64,000 nucleotides of DNA, taken from Brachypterus glaber (lineage: Eukaryota > Arthropoda > Insecta > Coleoptera > Kateretidae). Location of the stretch: positions 6,159,816 to 6,223,815 of the forward strand of contig OY294052.1 of assembly GCA_958510825.1 (NCBI GenBank). The letters run 5' to 3'. Shown in pieces: positions 22,235 to 33,122 of this stretch; within the stretch, counting starts at the first letter, position 1, and the number at the start of each line of letters is the position of its first letter. The translations under genes and the position numbers were made by a program. The notes beneath the pieces were generated by a model, which was given only the letters and a program-made list of their open reading frames with translations, was not told where the DNA came from and did not search any database.

Positions 22235-23324
22235 CATTTATACACAACTATTCTGCAAAGCAAGGGCTAAAAACAGTCTTTAAAAAGTTCATTTGACATT
22301 TGGCAATTCTAAAAGTTTTCATTTCATTAAAAAGTATTTCATAAATATGTATAACTATGAAAATATCTTATTCTGAATGTAATTAATGTAATTTATATGA
22401 CTCGGCTTTTGGACCTTCTAGCACCCAAAAAAACCGGTTTGGAAATAACTTTGTTTAAATGTACCTTAAGACATACCCTTATAGTCAGATAGCAATGGTG
22501 CCTGGCACAAAAAGGGCACGACGTGCCGACTATTACGCATTTAATATGAAGTCACGCGTGAGTTTTGGGCTCACGGATGAGACCTAAGTGCAACCTTCAT
22601 GCAAGTCGCACCCAAGTCGCACCAAGTCGCACCCGTGGGGACATATATGTAAGTCCATATGCACATGTGCACTCCAAGTACGCGCATCGTGACTCCATTT
22701 TACTATCTGGTTATGTAAAATACAGCCGTAAGAAAATAATTAAATTTAAATGGTTACCAGATGTCAGAGTAGTTTTATTTTTATTAACTTCCATTTTTCC
22801 TTCATCGCAGAGAAACTTAAGGTGAGGCGGAGAGGCCTGGGTGGACGATATAACGTATAATCCCCCAGGGGCTAGCTGTTTAAGCGTCAGGCCATTCCCG
22901 AAGGATATCGGGAACAGTCCTCCACATGACGCACGAGCACACTAGGCCCTATTTAGGGGCGGCCAATTAAACTATCACATTGGACACCGTCTTCGAAGAT
23001 ATTTTGGGAACACGTTATATCAAGATTCTGTTCTAATTTATTGATATTAAGCATTACAGCCTAAGACCTTATTTAGTGGGGTGTGTTTTCAAAATTTGGA
23101 CCTTAGTCATGTTACGGTTTTGGGTAGTTAACTATGTGAATTCATATCATAACTAATAAATTATTTTCGATATGATATATGTAATATTATAATATATAGG
23201 GTGTTCTATTATTTCCTTTTATGTTATATACTTATTGCATAAGTAAAATGAAGTAACCCAAAAATTAATTCGAAATAGATCTTTTAACGCAAATAGAATA
23301 AATATTATAAAACAATCGTGCATT
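22235..23324. other. Repeat remnants and unplaced sequence
   Basis: 22270-22760 resembles pieces of the foldback at 37193-37815 (GACTCGGCTTTTGGACCTTC). 22840-22990 is GC-richer (CAGGCCATTCCCGAAGGATA) and matches nothing I can name. No exon recognised. Confidence 0.45.
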
Positions 23325-23888
23325 CAGGGCCGTAGCGAGATTTGGTGGAGGTCAAAAATTACAACTTTTTTTAGCCTAAAAACACAACTTTTTTCCTCGA
23401 CAAAAAAAGATGAATAAAAAAAAAAGGTCCCACCCTTTCTCAAAAAAAAAGTTCTTAATCCAACTTTTTTCACAAGATTAAAAATTTATTATTTTTAACC
23501 CATGAAATATGCAAGTTTTATATTTTGAATCCACGAAATATGCAAGTTTTTTGAAAATCACAACTTTTATATTTTTAATACATGAAATTTACCACTTTTT
23601 TCCCAAAATTAAAAATGTATTATTTTATTATGTTTATCCCATGAAAAAATATGCAGCTTTTATATTTTTAATCCATGAAATATGCAATTTTTTTAAAAAT
23701 CCCAACTTTTATATTTTTAAGCCATAAAATTTAAAGCTTTTTTTCTCAAAATTAAAAATTTATTATTTTTTTTTTTAACCCATGAAATATGCAACTTTTA
23801 TGTTTTTAATCCATGAAATATGCAACTTTTTTTATTTCAATATAGGTGGGGGGAGGCTCCCCCCTATCCCCCCATAGCTACAGCCCTG
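23325..23888. mobile_element. hAT-like element with a minisatellite body
   Basis: Ends CAGGGCCGTAGCGAG and ATAGCTACAGCCCTG are inverted; flanks GTGCATT and AATGCATT share six bases, near an 8-bp duplication. From about 23460 to 23835 the body is a degenerate tandem array built on ATCCATGAAATATGCAACTT and CCCAAAATTAAAAATTTATT. Confidence 0.7.
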
Positions 23889-24220
23889 AATGCATTTTTA
23901 TTCAAGTGATTCTTAAAGTGACACTTTTAATTCATGTCTTGCGGGGACTTTGTGACCCTAGGACCAAAAAAGACAATATTTTTTCACACGAGCACAACGT
24001 TAGGAAAAAGTGCGATTTTGACAGTAGTTTTTTTTATAAATTATTAAATTTATTATATAAACATTTTTTTTGTCCCACCCTATTATCTCACTCAATCCGT
24101 CTATGAGATATAATCTGAATTAATTTGTTTGGGCCACCCTGTATTTATCTACTATAAAAGACCGTCCATAAATGAGCAATAAATAATTAATAACAAATAC
24201 ACAATAAAACAATAGTTATT
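23889..24220. other. Intergenic, no gene
   Basis: An 86-codon plus-strand frame reaching in from the element has no family likeness. GGCCACCCTGTATT at 24133 looks like the edge of a TACAGGGTG-type repeat without a partner. Confidence 0.4.
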
Positions 24221-24546
24221 TATGGTACTAGTGGGTAAAGTAAGATATTGTCCATGAGAAAATTAACCTGCGAGGCGTCAGCCAAGCAGGTTAATTTTCG
24301 AGAGGGTAATATCGGTTTACCCATGAGTGCCATAGAAGGTTTTATCCAATAAATAGCTTAGGAATTCATATTTTTATTAAAAATTTTAATGACATTTAGA
24401 AGAAAATAATTTGACAAGTGACAGTTGAGTGGGTAAAATAAATAATTATCCACTCAATAAAGTAAAAGCCACCCGGGGGTTATTATTGAGTTTATCTATT
24501 TAAAATAAAGCTGGTAATTGTCTCATTATCTGTATGTATTGGATAA
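24221..24546 (+). repeat. Multi-hairpin repeat R5, copy 2
   Basis: Same start and end as at 15782, and it contains the extra apex CTGCGAGGCGTCAGCCAAGC between the first arms. Confidence 0.85.
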
Positions 24547-24683
24547 ATCACAATATTAACAAATATGAGGGCAAATTTCTTCACGCACAAAACGCGTCTT
24601 ATATTAGAATGCGTGCGATTCTGAAGAATTCATGAGGCCATTCTTATTTAAATGAAGTCTCAGGGTGTTTTCAGTCGCGAATT

Positions 24684-25020
24684 TATACAGGGTGTCCGGT
24701 TAAAAAAATTTCAAAAATGTAATTTATTATTCCATCAATCTATTTTCTAATCATCGTACAGAGTGATATTGATAGACTGAAAGTTTCGGGCTGCTGTACG
24801 ATGATTAGAAAATATATTGATGGAATAATAAATTAATATTTTTATAATTTTCTTTAAAATTAAAAATTTCTGCCTTTACGAAAAATAAATTGAAAAAAAA
24901 ATCTGAAAAAAATTTTTAGCCCATTCAACACCCTTGCCCGGCCCCGATTTTTACAATCCCAGCTTAGAACTAGATTCTACGGTTTCCCGCTCCTACGCGA
25001 GTTACCGGTCACCCTGTATA
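24684..25020. mobile_element. 337-bp MITE with nested R1 hairpin
   Basis: Ends TATACAGGGTGTCCGGTTAA and GTTACCGGTCACCCTGTATA are inverted with TA edges. The 107-bp R1 hairpin at 24725-24831 sits inside it. Confidence 0.85.
24725..24831. mobile_element. R1 in minimal hairpin form, 107 bp
   Basis: Arms of about 37 nt (TATTATTCCATCAATCTATT and its inverse) surround a ~33-nt loop containing GAGTGATATTGATAGACTG. The smallest R1 copy in the window. Confidence 0.85.
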
Positions 25021-25279
25021 TGTAACTTGTCTTAGTAAAGGTATTTGGTCAAATACAGTTTAAGCCAAAAAGTTCAATCTAAGCAAGTTAAAATAACTTT
25101 AACTAAAACACAAAATAAATAAAAGAAGTAAAATAAAAAAACAAAAAAAAAGTAGTCCGCTGACCTATTTTTACTAAATATAAGAGCACTTTTCAATTTA
25201 AATTTAACTGTATTATAAGTGGTACCTTATTCTTTTAAGGGGCTACACATACCAGTTAATATTTATTAATAATAGGGTT

Positions 25280-26058
25280 CCCAGGTAGCAAAATAACATG
25301 ACATTCACGTGAAAGCCACGTTAATATGTGACATGTGATGTTAAGATTGTAGTCTCATTTAACAAGAATGTAGCATGGTGGGGATGTCCTAAGTCCGCCC
25401 CTAATAACATCACACAATGACATCCCGAAAATAACGTGTTTGTGACATCATAAATCCTCATTCCTGTTATATCTAATATCTTATGGATGCCGTTACTGTT
25501 ACTTTAATATTTAAATAATATCCTAGGATATTAGCTTTTTCTAAATTAAAACCATTAAAATCGCTATAACCCTATAAAAAAATCGGATTTAAAATCAATC
25601 AGTAATTGAAACAATCACAGATTGAAACAGATAGATTCTAAATACGAAATTGCAGATTAAGCGAAGAATATATTCCTTTAATCCGTGTCCATGGTCTTTG
25701 GAAGCCCGGCAGAGCCCCCTATCCATTGGAAATCGTATAATGTGTATACAATTTCCTTATAATAATTTACTCTATCAATATCATCTTATATCGATTTTTT
25801 TGCTTCGAACGTCGGTGAGAAGCAAAATAACATGACATTCACGTGAAAGCCACGTTAATATGTGACATGCGATATATTCACAGCGTTGTTAAATATTTGT
25901 TATTAAATAACATGTTTGTCACGTCACACGTGTTACGTTGCAAATGTGATGTTAAATACATGTTATTTTTCAATATTATGTGATGTTATGATTTAGTTTA
26001 AAAATACACCCAAAAGTGATGTTAATTTCTTATAATATAACATCCCTTGCTACCTGGG
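25280..26058 (-). mobile_element. 779-bp TIR element, CCCAGGTAGCAA ends, copy 2
   Basis: The same element as 20396-21174, inverted and of identical length; it differs by scattered substitutions and small internal changes. Confidence 0.9.
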
Positions 26059-26440
26059 TTTGTATTTAAAACAAAGTTGCAGGTGGCCAAGAAGAGTGGG
26101 TTGTTAAGGGTTTGGATACATTAATCAATTCTCTTTTGTACAATTTAACGTAAAATTTTGGAAAAATTTCTGATGAAAAATATAGCTTGTGATCTAATGA
26201 GGTTGTTTTTTGGAGCTCCATAAAAAAATAAGATATCACTTATAATACATAATTAAATTTAGAATGAAATGTGCTTTCACATTCTTTAGTAAAAATAGAG
26301 GGGTGTTATTAAAAAACAAAACAAAAGTTGGGGTGGTTCCAAGAGGGTGGGAGGGTAAGAGGTGGTTTTGCATATGTCAGTAAAATCTACTGTGACTCCT
26401 AATTATTTTTTTTCAAAAACTTTCAACTTTAAATAACTAA
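26059..26440. other. Intergenic, no gene
   Basis: Holds the immediate target of the hAT MITE that follows (AACTAAGATATAGC). No exon seen. Confidence 0.4.
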
Positions 26441-26448
26441 GATATAGC

Positions 26449-26702
26449 CAACGAACTAATAACTCTTCTCTCTAGAATAGGAATTTCATTTGTAAAAACT
26501 GACAAAAAAGTAGCCAACATATACATTTATCTATCTTACTCGCACAGCTTTGTTGTAACAGAGACAACAATAACAGTTACTGGTAATTGTTATTGTTCAG
26601 GCCTGAATATACCTACTATTTGTTTACAAACAAACCGAGATGTTGGCGATACTTTATATTAACGGTATGCGTATTCTAGAGAGAAGGGTTGTTAGTTCGT
26701 TG
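26449..26702 (+). mobile_element. hAT-type MITE, 254 bp, copy 1
   Basis: Terminal inverted repeats of about 30 bp beginning CAACGAACTAATAACTCTTC. Flanked by a perfect 8-bp duplication, GATATAGC, at 26441-26448 and 26703-26710. An 8-bp duplication is diagnostic of hAT-superfamily transposases. No open frame of its own. Confidence 0.93.
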
Positions 26703-27015
26703 GATATAGCCTATCTAAAACCTGGTGAGACACCTGACACAGTCTGAGACTTTAAGTCTGGTCCTTTAATTTAATATTCAATATCTAAGTTAAATGTTAA
26801 TATCAAGATGGCCAAGCATAAATAATTAATGTGACATACGACAGATTGAAACAGAGAGGAAAAATATTTGATAAGTCGGCCTTGTCCAAGATAGTGAAAT
26901 ATTCATAATACTCTCCTAAGGCCCCCATACACGGAATGCATTTTTAAGCGATCTGTCCACACAGCATACACAAATACGTAAGAAGTTTTTCAAGGATTTT
27001 TGACCCCCTCCCTAT

Positions 27016-27257
27016 TAGATCATATATACATATACAAAAAGTCCACGTCAATCCGAAATGTTTTCATTGCTATATCCAGGTAGATTTCACCTTCCCGCTT
27101 CTGGTCACCACCCACCGCTATAGTGGTTTGTTTACAAATATGTTATATTTCACCTCCTCGCAACCTCACCGCTATAGTGGTTTGTTTACAATTGGCTTTG
27201 TATATGTTCTACATAAAACAAATCTACATTAATGCCATATCTATGTATATATGATCT
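27016..27257. mobile_element. ~240-bp MITE, TAGATCATATATACATAG ends, copy 2
   Basis: Edges and body match 21984-22234; the left end reads TAGATCATATATACATATAC and the right end CTATGTATATATGATCTA. Confidence 0.8.
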
Positions 27258-27414
27258 AATCCCTCCCTATGTATGTTAGACTTAGCAACATTTTTAGATA
27301 ATTCTTCTTTTTTTTTCGATCTCAACTTTTTTTCTTATTTTTTCATATGTCGAATCACTTTGTAATATCAGAGCAATATAATACTTAAACTATAACACTA
27401 TATTAATTAAATTT

Positions 27415-27535
27415 GCCATTAATCTATTTTCTAATCATCGTACAGAGATGATATTGCTAGACTGGCAGTATCGGGCTGCTGGCCCTCTTCACTATCAAGA
27501 GTCAACTCTGTATGCTGATTAAGAAAAATAATAAA
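27415..27535. repeat. Interspersed repeat R1, partial copy 5
   Basis: AATCTATTTTCTAATCATCG followed by the body; the closing inverted arm is absent. Confidence 0.7.
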
Positions 27536-27629
27536 TATTTTTATAATTTTGATAAATTAAAAATTACTGTTCTTATAACACTATATTTTACTCTGTTTTT
27601 TATTTCAAGAGGTCAAGAAATTTTAAGCA

Positions 27630-28058
27630 TACACGGAAAAAAAAAATTATAGCTAGGAGCGCTATAACACACATACCAAGCAAATTATAATCGCTTATTA
27701 TATAAATACAAGGCTTTCTCTTACAATTATGGCAGTCAGTGTAAAAATTTATATGAAATACTTTAATTGTTTAGTGAATAATAAAATATAACAAATAGTA
27801 TGGCATTTATAGCTTAAATAGATTTAATTATTGTCCGTGCTAATAATTTTTATAATATAATAAAATTTCTGTAAATTTATAATAGTGCCTGTAATAAATA
27901 TAATCCTGTCTGTAATATATATAATCGTTTCCAATTTATTTTTAACATTATTAGTTATTGTGTCCCTTATAATCTATAGCTTAAATCACTATAATTTGCC
28001 ACTGTTACCAAATATCTTATAATGTATAGCGCAGAGCCCACTAATTTCTTTCCGTGTA
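27630..28058 (-). mobile_element. 429-bp MITE, TACACGGAAA ends, copy 2
   Basis: Inverse of 2874-3301 almost base for base over its length. Confidence 0.88.
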
Positions 28059-29058
28059 GTTTTAATAAACCATCATCCGACTCATTCACATTACACTGTA
28101 AAAAATATTTTCTGCAATTTTATTTCCTGCCAGCGGTAGCAGAATTTTAATAGAAATTGTAAAATTTTGCCTAATTTTGTGCCTTAAGCACAGTCTAGGT
28201 ACTTCACAATATAACTCTGTATGGTAACCCTATGAATATTGGGGTGTTTCTTATAGTAGGCCCTATGTGAAATTTATATCTACTTTCCATTTCTGTCAGA
28301 TGTATTTTAAGCTGTCGTGTGTCCTGCTAATCCTGAATAAGAGGGATGGACCAGGCATGCAAAATATAGATATAAAAGAAATAAAAAATAAGTCCTTAAT
28401 CGATAAAACTTTGGGTAATTTTAAAAAATAAATTCTTCTTCTATTTTTTTATATACATATAATATATCACTATATTATAGTGATGTATAAGGTTAACCGT
28501 TTATCGTGACAATCCTTAATATTTTAATAACTGATCTAGTCAGGGAGAAGGGGGGACCTATCTTCCGTCAGGGATAAAGCTTTTTCCTTTTTTTTCGAGT
28601 TTTCGAGTTGATAAAATTGGTTTGGACTTTTGGGAATTCCTTGAGAGGTGAGGACCTTTTTTTTATTTTCTTTTTAGTCATTAAAATTTTGGAGTACGGT
28701 TGATACAATACAATTTTTCACATTTAAGGGTCTTTTTTTAGTCATTAAAGTTTTCAGTCAGGTATGCAGGGGTAAAGCTTTTTTTTGAGTTGGGGAATTT
28801 CTCTATTTTAAGTTGGGAAATAAGACTCTATTTACTTTTGTTATAAATTTGGAAACGATTTGTCAAGATTGAGGTATTAAGTCAGATTTAAATCAACTCC
28901 AGTGTTTTTGATAATATACTATTGATATATCAAAAAAAATGTTTGTAACAGAAGTTACAAGAGCTTTACGGGAGCAAAAATGGTGTATATTTGATTTGAT
29001 TATGGGTAAAAGGGGGAAAAAAATTTAATGGGAAGGGGAGTTTATGTTTATGTTTATG
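28059..29058. other. Intergenic repeats, no gene
   Basis: 28545-28830 has CTTCCGTCAGGGATAAAGCT and related phrases that recur, inverted, at 49790-50060. TTTATG hexamers at 29041-29058 are the simple tail of the following SINE. No exon. Confidence 0.5.
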
Positions 29059-29268
29059 TTTGTTTTTAACCTCGTACTATTCTACTTAATTAAGCACCCC
29101 CTAAGTCCAGGACTTGTGTGGGCTAGTAGTAGAGGGAAGCACCGGCTTTAATTGACTTTCGAACCAATATATCTAGGGAGTACGCCTTCGCCAAATTTCA
29201 ATTATTAATTAACTGAAAAAGGCAATCGGCGCCAGTGAGGTTTGAACTCACGATCATTAGATCAGCGG
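29059..29268 (-). mobile_element. tRNA-derived SINE, head type 2, truncated copy C
   Basis: Body plus the inner part of head type 2, with a perfect B box (GTTCAAACC, minus strand). The head stops after CTGATCTAATG..., lacking the A box, so this copy is 5'-truncated. Its tail is TTTATG repeats on the plus strand. Confidence 0.85.
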
Positions 29269-29277
29269 GAATTGTCC

Positions 29278-29573
29278 TTAATTTACGTTTGTACAATATG
29301 TAGAACATGCTAATTTAGTGCGAGTGTATGAAGAATAAACCAAAAAAGTACCTTTTTCAATACCATACAATAAACATTAAGTATAACCATTTTTTTATGT
29401 AACTTTCTCTTCTTTTATTAGCTTTAACGACCATCAATCATTGTCATAGACAAAAAATGTCACAATATTTTATATGTTTAATGGTACGAGTTTTTAACCA
29501 ATGATTTAGCTTAAAAATCGCGGCTATTTTAAACTACTATCTTGCATAATTGGACGGACTATAGCTGAGAACA
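29278..29573. repeat. Partial copy of the CCGTCCA TIR element
   Basis: Matches the right half of 7157-7741, ending TGCATAATTGGACGGACTAT. Confidence 0.75.
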
Positions 29574-30322
29574 AAATTATGACCTTAGTTGACCTAAATA
29601 GGTCAGTCTAAATAGACTGTAAAACTGTTGAACTAAATCAGCTAAAAAATTAAAATAAATAATATTAAAATAATAACAATAAAATATCATCCAGTTTGAA
29701 AATTCATTCATGGTTCTGAACGTCTGAACTTCTTATAGTGAAGTGGTTTATTATAAAATAATTAAAAAAAGCTTATAATCGACTCCACGTTAATTTTATT
29801 GTTGAAAACAATTAGTGTGACCGCGGTTTCGCTATAATAGAGATAGCATCTACGGACTTAAATACATATAATGGGACATCTTTAACATTCTGGTCATAAA
29901 TAACACTAAGGACATTACACAATTAATAAATTAGGTTACAAATTAAAAATATGCATTTTCAGTGACATGAATTACCTAAAACATAGAAATACCTTCAAAA
30001 TGCGTTTTTATTGGATATTCTTATATTCTAGAATTTAAAATAAAAAAAAAATAAAATTGTATTTTTGGTGCAATTTTTTTCCTTATGGATGCCCCCCCCC
30101 CCTTAAAATGAAATAAATCCGCCTCTGTTTTTACGCAAATATATTTTGAATTAAATTCCACTTCGGGGTTGTCATCTGTATTATATGTATAGAATGCACG
30201 AATGAAATAAATTCCAGCAGATGAAATAGATTTTGAAATATTTGCGCAAATAATCCTTATAAATCCATATTTAAATGAACAGAGTAAATCTAAATACATT
30301 CCAGAGATATTTGTATATATAT
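29574..30322. other. Intergenic; one unresolved minus frame
   Basis: A minus-strand frame of 104 codons (30335-30021) includes GIYFIRAFYTYNTDDNPEVEF, then runs into GAGGCGGATTTATTTC and a C/G run typical of repeats. It has no clear acceptor or donor and no family I recognise. It could be a decayed exon or chance. Confidence 0.3.
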
Positions 30323-31188
30323 ACCCAGTCCGCACATATATGGATGCAACATGGTAAAGAAAGATTTTTTAGGTAACATGTGCCATATTACATGAGACAT
30401 AACATACATATGTATGCTACATAACATGCCCTATAACAGAAAGATTTTTTACGTTACATGTGCCATATTGCATAAGATGTAACATACATATGTATGGTAC
30501 ATAACATGCAATATTGCATGTTATGTATCATATATATGGTACGAGAACATACACGATACATAAAATGTTATGAATTCAATACTAAATATGGCGTCTATAT
30601 TATTTTAATTTTTGTAGGTTAGAATCACTAATATTCTTAAAATTGTTGTTAATAATAAAAGTTTTACCCTTAAGTAGTAGAAACGCATGTATTTTTAGAC
30701 AACTAAACCGATTTTAGATAATTTTAGACAAAAAATTAAAATATATATATTTTTTTAAAATGATTATTTGCTATTTTTTCTCTAAAAATTGGCTTTTTAT
30801 GTGGCCCATGATTTTTAAGCCTGGTAGAAAGTTTGCTTTCACAGTAAAAATGCACATCGTATAAGAATTTTGCCTGATGGATGCTACATATAAAGATATT
30901 TATATACTTTAATTATTAGGTTTATCAAAAAGACGTAAAAATGTTCACCATGTCTAAATCTATCATGCACTCCATAACAAGTAAAATTCGGAAACGCCTA
31001 CTTTTATTGTTATGTACCTAGTATGTATCTGATATGTAGCATGTTATGTAGCTGATACATAACTTGAGGCGGAATTGTTAAAGTCCAAGGACTATACATG
31101 GACTATAAAAATTACATGTCTGCAACATCACATAGAACAGTGGTTATGTACCTGCTATGTTCCTGCCATGTATTTGTGTTGACTGGGT
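30323..31188. mobile_element. ~870-bp TIR element, ACCCAGTC ends
   Basis: Left ACCCAGTCCGCACATATATG and right ATTTGTGTTGACTGGGT are imperfectly inverted, flanked by TATATA on both sides. Inside are many ATGTTATGTA / TACATAACAT words; 30480-30550 forms a palindrome centred on GCAATATTGC. Confidence 0.65.
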
Positions 31189-32928
31189 ATATATTAAGGA
31201 AATGAGATCTACTATATATACATCAAAGTATTGAGTCACCGTTAAATTTTAAGGACAATTATTAGAGTTAATATAGTAGTAGTATAATATTTTCGTACGA
31301 CCTAGTGTATACGAAATAAAGAAAAATACATGTTCACTATATATTCTCGTTACGATATTTTTCTATAGCACGAGTACCTACATAGTGCATATTTCAATGA
31401 AATGACAACTATGCACACTCATTTATCCAAACGATTACACATAGCTTTCATCTTGACAAAAGTCATTTGACGTTTATAAAAATTTGAAATGTCAAAATTA
31501 AACCCAGGTAATTCTTTAAAATATCTTTTTTAAAGAGTCTAGACTGTAGATCGAACGAAAAATGTTGTTCGCAACTGGTTTGCGACAAGCCCTTAGTGCA
31601 CTCGAATGATTCGCGTAGTCAAAAAAACTTCATTCTCGTGCACTAAAGTCCCTTACTCGTTACGAAAACTACTATAGTGCACTACTAAAGAGAATCTTAA
31701 GGTTTACCAAATATTTAAAATTTTAGCTGTTGTTAAAAGGCTTTGTTAACATGAAGACACCTAATATATAATATCAATCCGCTGACCTCATAACATCACA
31801 TACAAAAATATATAAAAAATTTAAACATATGTATATAAAAATAAAATGCTTTAGAATGTAAGCAAATACACGCAATACACAGAATGAATCCATCCTAGCT
31901 CTAGATACGGTATGAATATTCCGTATCAAGTGTTAGAATGAGAACAAGTAGTGCCAAAATTAGCAAAAATATATTTATTTTACCATGAAATATTGAATAA
32001 TTTAATGCAATTTAAAGTTTTGCGTTAAAATTACATAAAGTTTATTAGTTTTTCTTAATATTTGACCAGTTTTTCAGCAATTTAGTTCAAAAAATTAAAA
32101 CTGCTCCGTCTATTGTTAAATATTTAAACCTGATATCTGTCAAAACAATCTGACATAACCTTCAATTTTTGGATTATAATTTGTTAATATATGCTAAAAT
32201 TAAATAAAAATCTTTTTTAAGTACTGATTTGATAAAATTATGAAATAACATTAATTGCTTTATTTAAAAATATGTGTTTTGTTGCATTTACAATGTCGAG
32301 TCACAAAAAACATTGTTTTTAACCTTGTCCGCAGTTTAAAGCCATACAGTGTTTCATATTTGCAGTCGAAGAAAAATTATAGTCTACAACACGTATGGAG
32401 TAGTCATTCCGCACTCGCGGGACCGTCATACTCGCCTACCGGCTAGTATGACAAACTTTTCGCTCGCCGGAATATTGTCTTTTCCATACTAGTTAAAGAA
32501 TAAACTAATTTAGTCGTGATGGCATCTCTTTATACAAATAAAATCAAATAAAATCAAATTAATTCTATAACTTCGTAACCTATGATTATTTAAAGGAATG
32601 TTGTTTGAAGAACTATTATATTTTTAAATCCCAATAGACGCAATGAAAGTCCCCCGTGTAAGCTAAATGTTTCGCAGGGGCTACTAGATTGAATTTTCTT
32701 ATTTTATTTTTACGCCCCTTTTCGTCGCTAAGCCCGTCAAGCTCTACACTGTGCACCTAGCAAACGAACTGTCTTATGCAAAAAGGGCTAAGTTTTAGTT
32801 GGTAAAGGAAACGGTGGCTCACGTTAAGCAAAAGTACGGAGAACATTTCGCTGGGCGGTATCATAAAGTTATAAAACTCCTAGGAGAATCTTCCAGTAAA
32901 AGTCCAAACCATATTTACTACACTTCCC
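31189..32928. other. Intergenic, no gene recognised
   Basis: 31520-31690 carries imperfect inverted AGTGCAC/GTGCACT words. 31860-31970 resembles 5815-5935. 32395-32460 has a GC-richer block (GACCGTCATACTCGCCTACC). No exon with supporting splice sites was found. Confidence 0.45.
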
Positions 32929-32930
32929 TA

Positions 32931-33117
32931 TGGTCTGTTTCATCGCACAGTAAATATTTTTACAACAGGTTTAAATAGTATATATTTGTATATAGAATAT
33001 ATTTATGTTTAATAAAATAAACTACGCAGTATATTCGCACATCCAATATTCGAATCTGTTTTGAAAATATTCACTGTGCGATTTTTAATTTACTCTCTTG
33101 CTTGATGAAACAGACCA
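32931..33117. mobile_element. TA-target MITE R6, copy 1 (deleted left arm)
   Basis: Same ends as 50670-50879 and 51862-52071 (TGGTCTGTTTCAT...ATGAAACAGACCA), but 187 bp because about 24 bp of the left arm are missing. The right TA has decayed to CA. Confidence 0.85.
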
Positions 33118-33122
33118 CAGTA

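Noticed and set aside
23460..23835. Possible CRISPR-like array or short-repeat protein
   Set aside because: Units are degenerate, have no unique spacers of constant length, lie in an animal genome inside a transposon, and the 72-codon frame is a by-product.
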